The translations under genes and the position numbers were made by a program. A DNA stretch of 64,000 nt from positions 62,001 through 126,000 of the forward strand of contig NZ_JACVVP010000014.1 of assembly GCF_014534745.1 (NCBI RefSeq), given 5' to 3'. This document shows, one piece after another, positions 36,284 through 44,670 of this stretch. Origin of the DNA: Flammeovirga sp. EKP202. GTDB lineage: Bacteria > Bacteroidota > Bacteroidia > Cytophagales > Flammeovirgaceae. The notes below the pieces were generated by a model that was not told the DNA's origin, did not search any database, and was given only the letters and a program-made list of their open reading frames with translations. The first letter of the stretch is position 1. Every line of letters begins with the position of its first letter.

Positions 36284-36505
36284 ATGAATAAGGTTTTTTC
36301 GAAGATTTTAGTGATTTTGGTTAGAGGTTATCAGTTATTGATCTCACCATACACTCCATCTTCTTGTAGGTATACTCCTACATGTTCTGAGTATACAATC
36401 CAAGCTTTGAAAAAGCACGGAGTTAAAAAAGGAGGCAAGTTAGCCATCAAAAGAATAAGTAGTTGTCACCCATGGGGAGGAAGTGGTTATGACCCAGTTC
36501 CCTAA
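36284..36505 (+). CDS. yidD: Membrane protein insertion efficiency factor YidD
   Basis: 73-residue amphipathic protein that assists YidC/Sec insertion of membrane proteins. The family pattern is complete: an N-terminal amphipathic helix ([18 protein letters not shown]), then [13 protein letters not shown] and the C-terminal [15 protein letters not shown], with three conserved cysteines. Elsewhere yidD often sits between rnpA and yidC; here it stands alone, divergent from sucD. A possible upstream frame overlapping its ATG by four bases is probably not coding. Confidence 0.95.
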   Translation: MNKVFSKILVILVRGYQLLISPYTPSSCRYTPTCSEYTIQALKKHGVKKGGKLAIKRISSCHPWGGSGYDPVP

Positions 36506-36677
36506 TATTTAAAAGGGCTTCAACTCCGTGTTAACCGAAGCAAAAGAAAAAGTAAACTCCGTTTTAGAACAGGGATTTTGTCAGGTGAAAATTAGAGTTT
36601 AAGCCAAAATAAAAGTATATTGTAGCCATGTTACCTTTAAATGGTACTATTTATCTAAAAATTATAAATATTAGAAT

Positions 36678-37793
36678 ATGAAAACGCTATCTTTTAAAAG
36701 TGTAGTGGCTTCTGTATTAATGGCTGGTATTTCAACTGTCGCTGCTTTTGCCCAAAATGATGCAATCGTAGATGGAACACAACTTAAAGTGGTTCATCAG
36801 GTGAAGACTACGCCTGTAAAAAATCAAGGGAGAACGGGGACTTGTTGGAGTTTTTCTACAACTTCATTTATCGAGTCAGAGTTGATGAGAAAAGGAAAGG
36901 GAGAATTTGACCTTTCAGAAATGTATTTTGTGAGAAATACTTACCCAGAAAAAGCAGACAGATATATAAGAAGACACGGGAAAACACAGTTTGGAGAAGG
37001 AGGATTGGCTCACGATGTCATGAATGTCATCAAGGAAGAAGGTTTTGTTCCTAACAGTGTTTATGATGGAAAAGGTGGTGATAAAGGTATGCACGATCAT
37101 CAAGAATTATTTGGTGTAATGGAAAGCATGCTCAACACATTGGCTTCTTCTAAAAAATTGACAACGAAGTGGAAATCAGCGTTAGAATCTGTTTTAGATG
37201 CCTATATGGGAGCTAAACCGACTTCATTTACTGTTGATGGAAAAGAATACACTCCTCAGGAATTTGCACAAGCGATGGATTTTAATCCGAGCGATTACGT
37301 GGAGCTGACTTCATTTACTAATCATACTGATTACAAACCTTGCGTTCTTGAGATTCCAGATAACTGGTCAGATGGAATATATTATAATTTACCCTTAGCC
37401 GATTTACAACAAGTAATGGATAATGCTTTGGATAAAGGTTATTCTTTGGCTTGGGATGGGGATGTAAGTGAAAAGTCATTTTCACACCGTAAAGGAAAAG
37501 CTACGATTGAAGATGAAAACGGCGTTGAGCCTCAAGTAACAATAGAAGATCGTCAGGCAGCTTATGAAAATTACATTACTACTGATGACCACCTGATGCA
37601 TATTGTAGGAATTGTAAAAGATACCGACGGTAAAAAATACTATGTAACAAAAAACTCTTGGGGAGCAAACTCCAATGACTTTGGCGGTTATTTATATATG
37701 TCTGAAGGATATATTCAGATGAAAACAGTATCAGTAATGGTACATAAAGACGCGATTCCAAGTTCAATCAAAAAGAAAATTGGATTGATTTAA
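36678..37793 (+). CDS. Exported C1 family (bleomycin hydrolase-like) cysteine peptidase
   Basis: Papain-fold peptidase of the PepC/C1B group. The signal peptide ends AAFAQ (about residue 26), so unlike the cytoplasmic aminopeptidase C it should act in the periplasm or outside. Catalytic Cys56 is in QGRTGTCWSFS, His308 in HLMHIVGIV and Asn326 in KNSWGAN; all three are present. Length 371 is shorter than classical bleomycin hydrolase (about 450) but normal for exported Bacteroidota members. It ends ISSIKKKIGLI-like, with no sorting domain. It is followed by a hairpin. Confidence 0.9.
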   Translation: MKTLSFKSVVASVLMAGISTVAAFAQNDAIVDGTQLKVVHQVKTTPVKNQGRTGTCWSFSTTSFIESELMRKGKGEFDLSEMYFVRNTYPEKADRYIRRHGKTQFGEGGLAHDVMNVIKEEGFVPNSVYDGKGGDKGMHDHQELFGVMESMLNTLASSKKLTTKWKSALESVLDAYMGAKPTSFTVDGKEYTPQEFAQAMDFNPSDYVELTSFTNHTDYKPCVLEIPDNWSDGIYYNLPLADLQQVMDNALDKGYSLAWDGDVSEKSFSHRKGKATIEDENGVEPQVTIEDRQAAYENYITTDDHLMHIVGIVKDTDGKKYYVTKNSWGANSNDFGGYLYMSEGYIQMKTVSVMVHKDAIPSSIKKKIGLI

Positions 37794-37803
37794 AGAGATT
37801 TAT

Positions 37804-37829
37804 TCCCTGGTGATTCAGGTCACTAGGGA
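37804..37829 (+). terminator. Hairpin after the C1 peptidase gene
   Basis: Ten-bp GC-containing stem with a six-base loop but a poor T run, so termination may be partial. Confidence 0.5.
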
Positions 37830-37852
37830 GGCTATTTATACTTATTTGTGCG

Positions 37853-38302
37853 ATGACTCTCAAAAAGAAAGATATTATTAACACTTTGCCTCGAATTATA
37901 GATTTAGATGAATTTGGCTCTTATGATGAGGGCTTTATTACAGCAGTAAGCGAATTATCTCAAGTACCTTTCAGTATTAAAAGGGTATTCTGGACCCATG
38001 GAGCAAATAAAGATACCGTTAGAGGAAATCACGCCCATAAAGAAACAGAAGAGGTGATTATTGCAATACAAGGCAGTATCGAAATTGAAGTGATTTTAGA
38101 AGATATGAAAAGACGCGTTTATCTGTTAGATAATCCACGTCAAGGTTTATACCTTCCTCCGCATGTATGGAGAACGTTGTACTTCTCGAAAGATGCGATT
38201 TCTGTTACTTTGGCTTCAACAGATTACAACAAAGACGATTACGAAAAGGACATGGTCAATTGGCTACAAAGAGACTTTTCTGATGATAAATTTTATTCTT
38301 AA
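37853..38302 (+). CDS. FdtA/QdtA-type cupin (sugar ketoisomerase-like)
   Basis: 149-residue cupin of the WxcM/FdtA group, which in known members isomerises dTDP-4-keto-6-deoxyglucose for surface sugars. The barrel signature is GNHAHKETEEVIIAIQGSIEIEV with paired histidines, followed by LYLPPHVWRTLYFSKDAISVTLASTDYNKDDY, typical of this group. No other nucleotide-sugar gene lies nearby, so a role in glycan synthesis is inferred from family only. The ATG at 37853 is the sole good start. Confidence 0.85.
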   Translation: MTLKKKDIINTLPRIIDLDEFGSYDEGFITAVSELSQVPFSIKRVFWTHGANKDTVRGNHAHKETEEVIIAIQGSIEIEVILEDMKRRVYLLDNPRQGLYLPPHVWRTLYFSKDAISVTLASTDYNKDDYEKDMVNWLQRDFSDDKFYS

Positions 38303-38471
38303 TCGAAGAGTGGAATAATAAATAGAGTTTGTAATTCGTTATTAATCCGAAAAAAACTCTAATTTTAGAGGAATTTAATTTAAAATGTCGTGATTTTTAG
38401 TCTATATCATCACTAAAATATGTATAGACTTACAAAATATAGGAGGCACAAACTCAATGTACTCGTTTATT

Positions 38472-39791
38472 ATGGCTCGAACACTATTCAAAATATTTTT
38501 ACTCTCAGTATGTTTTGTAACATCCGCTACTTTATTCGCTCAAAACGATAAGGCTTTGGATCATTTTGTAAAAGCTGAAAACCTTTTTAATAGTAAACAA
38601 TATACCAAAGCAATTGATGAGTATTCATTAGCGATTAAAAACGATTCATCACAAGAGAAGTATTTTTTAAGAAAGGCAAAGTGCCAAGTGGCATTAAAGC
38701 AGTTCAATAATGCTATTGATACTTTTTTAGAAGGACTTTCGATCTTTCCTGATAATGGAGTGATGAATTTTCAAATTGCCAACCTTTACTTAAGAAAGGA
38801 TTATTTAGATGATGCAATTTATTACTTCGATAAAGCATTTGATTTTAATGATACTGAAAAAATAAAGGTGACATCTAAGAATCAGATTATTATGATTCTT
38901 TTCAAACAAGAAAAGTATGATCTAGTTCGCCCACACATTAATGATGTTTTGGCAGTGGCTCCCAACAATTATTTAGCACTTTACTATTCAGCAAAGCTTT
39001 ATAATATGAATAAAGAGTACCCTAGAGCGGTCGATGATATTCATAAGGCATTGGAATATGTAAAGTCAAATAATAAGAGTCATTTGGCAAGGTTCTATTA
39101 TGAATTGGGATATGCTTATTACAACTTGGAAGAGTATGATAAGCTTGATGATATTATTGAAAAGGCCAATTATGGTTCTTACAGAAAATTGGTGCTGAAA
39201 TTCACTCCTGAATATAAGTACTGGATTGCTTTATGTTACTATGAAATTTATGACTTTGAAAAGTCGACAGATTTGTTGTACACTGCATTAAAGCAAGATC
39301 AAAGTAATTTAAAAGTACATGAACTTCAGATTAAAATTGCTGAAACAACTTCTGACAAAACAGAACAAATTTCGAAGGCTTACCATATGATTGATAACCT
39401 TGACGATCAGCAGATGAAAGTCAAAACGTATCAAGATGTGGCGACCTGGCAATTAGGTTCAGAACATTATATTGATGCTATAAAGTCATGTGATGAGACC
39501 TTAGCACTAGATGAATATAATTATATCGTAAAGTATACAAAGGCAGTAGCATTGTTCAAATTGAATCGAACAAAAGAGTCTATGGATGTATTGAACGAAT
39601 TAGTGAAATACAATGGCTTGGATGTGAAAACAAAGTCGAAGTATTATTTTACACTAGGCATTGTAGCAATGAAAGAAAAGGAGTACGATCTGGCATTACA
39701 CTCTTTCAAGAGTGCAAAGTTGGATAAGACTTATAAAGTTGCTGCAGATGAAATTATATCTTATCTGAAGTCTAAAGAAGATAGCATCTGA
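38472..39791 (+). CDS. Exported tetratricopeptide-repeat protein
   Basis: About 439 residues made of TPR units after a signal peptide (MARTLFKIFLLSVCFVTSATLFAQ). Repeats can be read from residue 25 on: ALDHFVKAENLFNSKQYTKAIDEYSLAIK, QFNNAIDTFLEGLSIFPDNGV, DYLDDAIYYFDKAFDF, and on to YDLALHSFKSAKLDK. TPR arrays bind partner proteins; the partner is unknown. An in-frame ATG at 38457 adds MYSFI before Met38472, and the second Met gives a better signal peptide. It ends at a perfect terminator, and repeat copy B begins shortly after. Confidence 0.85.
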   Translation: MARTLFKIFLLSVCFVTSATLFAQNDKALDHFVKAENLFNSKQYTKAIDEYSLAIKNDSSQEKYFLRKAKCQVALKQFNNAIDTFLEGLSIFPDNGVMNFQIANLYLRKDYLDDAIYYFDKAFDFNDTEKIKVTSKNQIIMILFKQEKYDLVRPHINDVLAVAPNNYLALYYSAKLYNMNKEYPRAVDDIHKALEYVKSNNKSHLARFYYELGYAYYNLEEYDKLDDIIEKANYGSYRKLVLKFTPEYKYWIALCYYEIYDFEKSTDLLYTALKQDQSNLKVHELQIKIAETTSDKTEQISKAYHMIDNLDDQQMKVKTYQDVATWQLGSEHYIDAIKSCDETLALDEYNYIVKYTKAVALFKLNRTKESMDVLNELVKYNGLDVKTKSKYYFTLGIVAMKEKEYDLALHSFKSAKLDKTYKVAADEIISYLKSKEDSI

Positions 39792-39810
39792 AGGTAATTT
39801 TTACCGGATA

Positions 39811-39852
39811 AAAAAACACCTATAAACCATGAAAAGTTTATAGGTGTTTTTT
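39811..39852 (+). terminator. Rho-independent terminator after the TPR gene
   Basis: Perfect 17-bp stem with an eight-base loop and T run. Confidence 0.92.
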
Positions 39853-39872
39853 TATAATTTGAAAAGCAAGTC

Positions 39873-40299
39873 AAATAACGAGAACTTAGTTACACAATGT
39901 ATTTGATAAGTTGTAAACTAAATTACCGCAAACTTCCAATCAATTATTCTGAAGGCTTTTATGTCCTACTTTCAAGCTTCCTTCTTCTTCATTTTTCCAT
40001 TGATGAAAAACGAAGCAAAAAATCTAGGCTTAGAAGTCAAAAGCTAAATTTCATTCCTTTCGCCTAAATGATTTTAAACTCGCTGCGCTCAAACAAGAAA
40101 ATCATTTTTAACGGCTCATTCCATGAAATTCTTAACGCTTTTCCCTTCAATGCCGGGGAGAGTACTACCAAACTAAAATGGTAGAACGCTCAATGGTGCG
40201 AATGTTAAGCGTTAGCGTCATTCGTGTCCTTCAGATCATCAGAAATCTCTTGATTTCTAAACACTATAAATAACGAGAACTTAGTTACACAATGTATTT
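39873..40299. repeat. Intergenic repeat, copy B
   Basis: About 427 bases bounded by a perfect 32-base direct repeat (39873-39904 and 40268-40299, containing AACTTAGTTACACAATGTATTT). Between them lies the body shared with copy A. The left copy is followed by an inverted version of the terminus (TTGTAAACTAAATT), as though one element end abuts another. The right terminus runs into the minus-strand acetyltransferase gene and supplies its last five codons and stop. No ORF of its own. Confidence 0.85.
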
Positions 40300-41117
40300 A
40301 ATGGTAACTCCATTTCATATTGATCCGCAAAGTTGTGGAGTTTTATCAAGTGGATAGCATTAATTTTATCACTTAAATCTTTATTTACATTAATGATTTT
40401 AATTTCATCAGTCACTTGTTGAATAGCATTGAATAGCTTTTCCCATTCATTGTTATTCGTCATGAAAACATCAAATTGGGCGAGGTATTTTTTCTCTGGG
40501 TGAAAAATGAAATAAGACTCAGGTACACCATTGTATATAACCTCATAGAGAACATATCCTCCAGCAACGATTGTTTCCTTTTGAAAATCCCAAGAGTATA
40601 TATTTTGCTCTGGTAACTTTTCCCAATTGTATTGTGATGGAGAATGTTTTTTCAATTCAATCTTTAGGTTGTTTTTCAATTGAATTTTTCCTGAATAACA
40701 TTTGTACTCTTTCGTAATGTTGAAACCAACACCTTGGTATGCCCGTATTGCCTTATCATTATTTGTGAGTACTTCAAGAGTAATAAGTTCGACTCCATTT
40801 TCTTTCAAATCCACCTTGGCATAATCATAAATTGATCCGACAATTTTTTTGCCTCGATATTCTGGAATAACACCTGTTCCAGTGTTAAAGGCAGTTTGAA
40901 TCCCAAACCTTTTATCAATGGTATGAATCACAAAACCGATAAGTTTGTTGTTGACATACATCCCATAAGAGAGGTTGAAATCGACCTTGGCAGCACTCCA
41001 TCTTTGTTTGTAATATTCCTTTTCGGTTGGCATTTTGATGGAATAGTCATCAAAAGACTTCAAGAAGCATTCAAGTATTTCGTCAAAATTTGAGATGCTT
41101 AATTTTCTTACTTTCAT
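40281..41117 (-). CDS. GNAT family acetyltransferase, 3' end formed by repeat B
   Basis: 278-residue protein with an N-terminal GNAT domain: MKVRKLSISNFDEILECFLKSF, then GVIPEYRGKKIVGSIYDYAK (acetyl-CoA loop) and LEVLTNNDKAIRAYQGVGF. The remaining 120 residues resemble a second, degenerate acetyltransferase-like half with no acetyl-CoA motif. The last five residues (NTLCN) and the stop codon fall inside the terminus of intergenic repeat B, so the original C-terminus has probably been replaced. Substrate unknown. The gene stands 40 bases downstream of the PorT-like gene and could share its transcript. Confidence 0.82.
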   Translation of the reverse strand: MKVRKLSISNFDEILECFLKSFDDYSIKMPTEKEYYKQRWSAAKVDFNLSYGMYVNNKLIGFVIHTIDKRFGIQTAFNTGTGVIPEYRGKKIVGSIYDYAKVDLKENGVELITLEVLTNNDKAIRAYQGVGFNITKEYKCYSGKIQLKNNLKIELKKHSPSQYNWEKLPEQNIYSWDFQKETIVAGGYVLYEVIYNGVPESYFIFHPEKKYLAQFDVFMTNNNEWEKLFNAIQQVTDEIKIINVNKDLSDKINAIHLIKLHNFADQYEMELPLNTLCN

Positions 41118-41157
41118 TGGTTTGTTTAGCTTTTATCAACAGTGTTGTAGTGTAAGT

Positions 41158-41904
41158 CTAGTCTCTTCTTTCCCAACCACTTTCATCGGGCTGCTCTATG
41201 CTTTGCCCACTTTCGTTATTTTTTGGTTTTTCTTTCCATCCACTGATTGGGATAAGATAAGAAAAAGTAACACCACCGAGCACGGAAGTAGACCCTTCAG
41301 TAGAAGTTCTTCTTTCATTTTCTAAAACATTCATCATACTCGCTGCAAAGCGTCCTTCTACCTGGAAATGTCCAATTTTCGTGATGAGATTTAGTCCACC
41401 ACCACCTGCAATAGAGAGGGTAAATGGATTAACAGGCTTTTCATAATAATCATAACTTTGATCATCAAGATCGGTAATGATTTTTTTGGACTCTCCAATA
41501 AGAATATCCATTTGAGGACCTAGAGTGATAAAAAATTGTAGGTTTTTCTTTCCTATATAAATATGAGTAAGAAAGGGAACTTGGATATATTCAAATTTCC
41601 TATTATATATTTCTTGAGTAACATCAAAGCGGTTGACCTCAGTCCAGCCAATAGCATTATAATTGACCTCAAGTTGTGCTCCAAAATACTTTTCTGCATG
41701 GTATTTCATCACTACACCAAAACTAGGTGAAGTTTCTGGTAAGGTACTAATTGCAGGAAGGAAACCAATTGATGTAGAGAAATAACCTCCTTTTATACCA
41801 GCGGAAATTTTAGCTGGTTTGAGAATATTTTTTTGTGCGAATGTTGAAGTTGACAACAAAAACACGGAGAAGATGACTAAGAAGGTTCTATAAATTAGAT
41901 GCAT
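41158..41904 (-). CDS. PorT-like outer-membrane beta-barrel protein
   Basis: 248 residues with a signal peptide ending STFAQ (about residue 24) and a barrel of the Bacteroidota PorT/OMP_b-brl type: ISAGIKGGYFST, PSFGVVMKYHAEKYFGAQLEVNY, FEYIQVPFLTHIYIGKKNLQFFITLGPQMDIL and GGGGLNLITKIGHFQVEGRF. Most of these align with the family's repeated strand motifs. An acidic polar tail of about 35 residues (KPKNNESGQSIEQPDESGWERRD) follows the barrel and is unusual for a protein whose last strand normally ends the chain. Role unknown; PorT itself belongs to the T9SS, but general family members do not. Confidence 0.82.
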   Translation of the reverse strand: MHLIYRTFLVIFSVFLLSTSTFAQKNILKPAKISAGIKGGYFSTSIGFLPAISTLPETSPSFGVVMKYHAEKYFGAQLEVNYNAIGWTEVNRFDVTQEIYNRKFEYIQVPFLTHIYIGKKNLQFFITLGPQMDILIGESKKIITDLDDQSYDYYEKPVNPFTLSIAGGGGLNLITKIGHFQVEGRFAASMMNVLENERRTSTEGSTSVLGGVTFSYLIPISGWKEKPKNNESGQSIEQPDESGWERRD

Positions 41905-42089
41905 GTAAAAAATAATATATCTAGCATAACTTTCAGTAAAGATAATATCTAATTCTAATGTTTGATAAAAACTGTAGTATAAATTACAACTTATGAAACT
42001 TTATAATAAGCTACTTTTATTTCATTTGACTAAATTGGAAACAATTGTCGAAAGAAAAATTGTTAGGACTATATTAATGTGATAGCAGA

Positions 42090-42980
42090 ATGTCAGAAGA
42101 TCCACACACCTTTTATCAATCTTTATTACAAAAAGAATTAGGAACATATATTCGGTTAAGGGAATACCGTTCCATCTCAGGCGGTTGTATTAATGAAGCC
42201 TTTAAGGTGAAAACAAATCAAGGTGATTATTTTTTAAAGGTAAATAAACATATGCCTCCTCATTTTTTTGAAATGGAAAAGGAGGGGCTTCTTTTATTAA
42301 AAGAAAAGTCAAATTTTACGATTCCTGATGTAATCGCTTTGGGAACATTTGAGGGAGTACAATATATTATTTTAGAATTTATTGAAGGCAGACGAACATC
42401 CACTAACTATTGGGAATCGTTGGGGAGTAAGCTTGCTGAATTGCATCAAAATAGTCATGAGACCTTTGGTGGTGTTCGTGATAATTATATTGGCGAATTA
42501 CCTCAGTCAAATCGAAGTAAAGAAAAATGGTTGGACTTTTTTATTGAAGAAAGACTTTTACCTCAGGTTCATTTAGGTGTTCAAAATGGAGTTATCCCTC
42601 AAAAATATATTGAAAGTACGAATGCCCTCCGTCAACTTTTGAAAGACTATTTTCCAGAAGAGAAGCCTTCATTGTTACACGGCGATTTATGGAGTGGAAA
42701 TACAATGTATGATGTAGAAGGGCAGCCCTGTATTATTGATCCGGCAGTATATTATGGACATAGAGAAGCGGAATTAGCATTTACGACTTTATTTGGAGGT
42801 TTTGATAAATTGTTTTTCGAGGTTTATAATGAAGTTTTTCCGTGGGAGAAAGGGATAGAAGAGCGTTTAGAGGTGTATAATATCTACCCGTTATTAGTAC
42901 ATACCAATCTTTTTGGTGGAGGGTATTTGGAACAGGTCAATGAAATCTATAAGAGAATTGATCATGCTTTGGGCTACTAA
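42090..42980 (+). CDS. Fructosamine kinase family protein
   Basis: Cytoplasmic kinase-fold enzyme of the fructosamine-3-kinase/ketosamine-3-kinase family, which phosphorylates glycated amines so that they fall apart. Diagnostic parts: SISGGCINEAFKVKT, FLKVN (ATP-binding Lys50), the catalytic loop LLHGDLWSGN (His197, Asp199) and the metal-binding PCIIDPAVYYGHREAEL (Asp217). Length 296 is typical. It is encoded alone; physiological substrate in bacteria is not certain. Confidence 0.93.
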   Translation: MSEDPHTFYQSLLQKELGTYIRLREYRSISGGCINEAFKVKTNQGDYFLKVNKHMPPHFFEMEKEGLLLLKEKSNFTIPDVIALGTFEGVQYIILEFIEGRRTSTNYWESLGSKLAELHQNSHETFGGVRDNYIGELPQSNRSKEKWLDFFIEERLLPQVHLGVQNGVIPQKYIESTNALRQLLKDYFPEEKPSLLHGDLWSGNTMYDVEGQPCIIDPAVYYGHREAELAFTTLFGGFDKLFFEVYNEVFPWEKGIEERLEVYNIYPLLVHTNLFGGGYLEQVNEIYKRIDHALGY

Positions 42981-43344
42981 AGTATGTTTGTTAAGGTGAG
43001 AAGGAGGCGGCCTTATTCAGGTTTATAGCAAAGTATCTTGAATTGATCGCTTCTTTAATATTTATGGAATATTTCTCTAAAAAAGTTGAAGATCAGAGTG
43101 TAAACTAATTTCGATTTCCTTTTATCGAAAGAAAATGGGGGTTTGTCGAAAAAAGAATCACTTTAAACGAAATAGTATAAAAGTAAATATTTAATAACTT
43201 AACTTTACAATACACTTAATGATTAAGTGTCTCGAGCTTGAAAAAGTTCATCTGTTTTATGACAGAATAGATATTTAATTACATTATTTGGTTTAATTGT
43301 TAAGGGGAGAGAAACTCACTGTTTTGCAGTGAGTTTCTTTTTTT
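42981..43344. other. 364-base spacer, possible small RNA ending at 43345
   Basis: No ORF. The right end has a strong terminator-like hairpin 330 bases after the fructosamine kinase gene, further than expected for its own terminator. An independent short transcript between about 43190 and 43345 is conceivable, but I see no exact promoter. Confidence 0.3.
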
Positions 43345-43346
43345 TT
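43310..43346 (+). terminator. Rho-independent terminator
   Basis: Perfect 11-bp stem AGAAACTCACT with a seven-base loop and nine T on the plus strand. Confidence 0.8.
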
Positions 43347-44202
43347 ATTTCATTTCATCATAAATAAAATCAGTAGGGTTCTCATACAAAAATGTGAAAC
43401 TAATTTTATCTTGTATTTTTTGACTATCTACGATTTTGAAAGGCGGTGCAGATGCAGGAGAAATAAATGTAGGTACAATATAATTTCCATATTTAGCGGT
43501 AGCTTCATAAACAATCCTTTTTGGAGGGTGTTCGGGTGCCACTAAGTTGAAAACCTTATTCCAGCTATTATGATCATTGATTTCAAGTACTTTCATAATC
43601 GCTCTTATAACATCATCTCTAAAAACATAGTTCACTGGGATGTCACCTGTAATTAAATCTTTTTTGCCGTCTACATATTTTGCAGGTATTCTATCGTATC
43701 CCATCAATCCACCGCAACGAAGAATAGTGGCGTCAAGATCAGTATTAATCCTAAGCACTTCTTCTGCTAAAATTACAGATCTAGAACGAGGGCTGTCAGA
43801 TGAGGCCGCATTTTCATTGACAATGGCGTTTACATCTTTATAAACACTTGTTGAACTGGTATAGATGACTTTATTGACAGGCAGTTTCTCTATTTCATCC
43901 CTGATACCCTTTATTTGTTCTGCATGAAAAGTCATCATTTTATGCTGACTAAATCTTGGGGCCATACATATAATAACAACATCAGTATCTAACAAATCGA
44001 TTAAACCCTCTGTATCATTGCAAGTGGGATCAAATCGAAGGTAATAGCCTTTCGCTCCTAATTGCTCTATGATCGCTATTTTTGATTTTGTACCTGTACT
44101 AGCTTTCACTTCAAAACCATTTTCTATTAATTTGGAAATAAGAGGAAGGCCAAGCCAACCTGCTCCAATGATGCTCACACGCTTTATTTCGGGGAAACTC
44201 AT
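43345..44202 (-). CDS. NAD(P)-binding reductase/epimerase, YeeZ-like
   Basis: Atypical short-chain dehydrogenase of 285 residues. The nucleotide loop is VSIIGAGWLGLPLISKLIENGF, close to the GxGWLG form of the YeeZ group. Next come VVIICMAPRFSQHKMM, VIYTSSTSVYKDVNAIVNE (catalytic Tyr of the Yxxx type) and ATILRCGGLMGYDRIPAK. No neighbouring gene indicates a substrate. Named members have no firmly known reaction, so I give only the fold. The ATG at 44202 is the only suitable start. Confidence 0.82.
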   Translation of the reverse strand: MSFPEIKRVSIIGAGWLGLPLISKLIENGFEVKASTGTKSKIAIIEQLGAKGYYLRFDPTCNDTEGLIDLLDTDVVIICMAPRFSQHKMMTFHAEQIKGIRDEIEKLPVNKVIYTSSTSVYKDVNAIVNENAASSDSPRSRSVILAEEVLRINTDLDATILRCGGLMGYDRIPAKYVDGKKDLITGDIPVNYVFRDDVIRAIMKVLEINDHNSWNKVFNLVAPEHPPKRIVYEATAKYGNYIVPTFISPASAPPFKIVDSQKIQDKISFTFLYENPTDFIYDEMK

Positions 44203-44408
44203 AGTTGTTTTTAGTTGAATGTATAAAAAGAGTTTTAAAAAAAGAGTATATTTCTAGTAGACTCTAAATTTATTGACACAAAAAGTATTGCTAAAAGGAA
44301 ATATACATATAAGCATGTTAAATTCCACTTTAAAGCAGTACTAATATTTATTGAAATAAAAGTGAATGATTTTTCACATTTAAGGTGATTTCATTCATAA
44401 AGTACCAT

Positions 44409-44416
44409 TAATTTTG
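44409..44416 (+). promoter_or_regulatory. Bacteroidota -7 element (TAATTTTG)
   Basis: Exact TAnnTTTG upstream of the AraC-type gene, implying a leader of about 250 bases. Confidence 0.4.
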
Positions 44417-44453
44417 TACTCATAATCTTAATTTTTCAAATTAAAATTACATT

Positions 44454-44474
44454 ATAACACAATTAATTCGTGTT
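44454..44474. promoter_or_regulatory. 21-base palindrome, possible operator
   Basis: TAACAC, nine bases, GTGTTA: almost perfectly self-complementary over 21 bases. It lies downstream of the -7 box where a repressor or the regulator itself could bind. Confidence 0.4.
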
Positions 44475-44670
44475 AAAGTGTTGTCTTGTCGATGGTAATC
44501 TTTAATTTCAAGCTATCTTTAGAAACAACATCGCTCAATCATGATAAAGAGTTTATCTGGAAGCTTTGCTTTTTTTTATTAAACAAAAGGTTCCAGAAAT
44601 GTTCAAACAACTGTATTAATTAGTTTACACTTTAATAAGTTTTCAATACCATTGACTAGCATGAAATAGA

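Larger units (their letters stand above)
44203..44670. other. 468-base region upstream of the AraC-type regulator
   Basis: AT-rich divergent spacer. It holds an exact -7 box (44409-44416) and a near-perfect palindrome (44454-44474), described separately. Near 44560-44610 a TCTGGAA/TTCCAGA pair flanks a T-rich loop. No ORF. Confidence 0.45.

Noticed and set aside
36090-36287. 65-residue frame overlapping the yidD start by four bases
   Set aside because: It starts inside the sucD gene on the other strand and its peptide has no domain; the overlap is probably chance. YidD alone is well supported.
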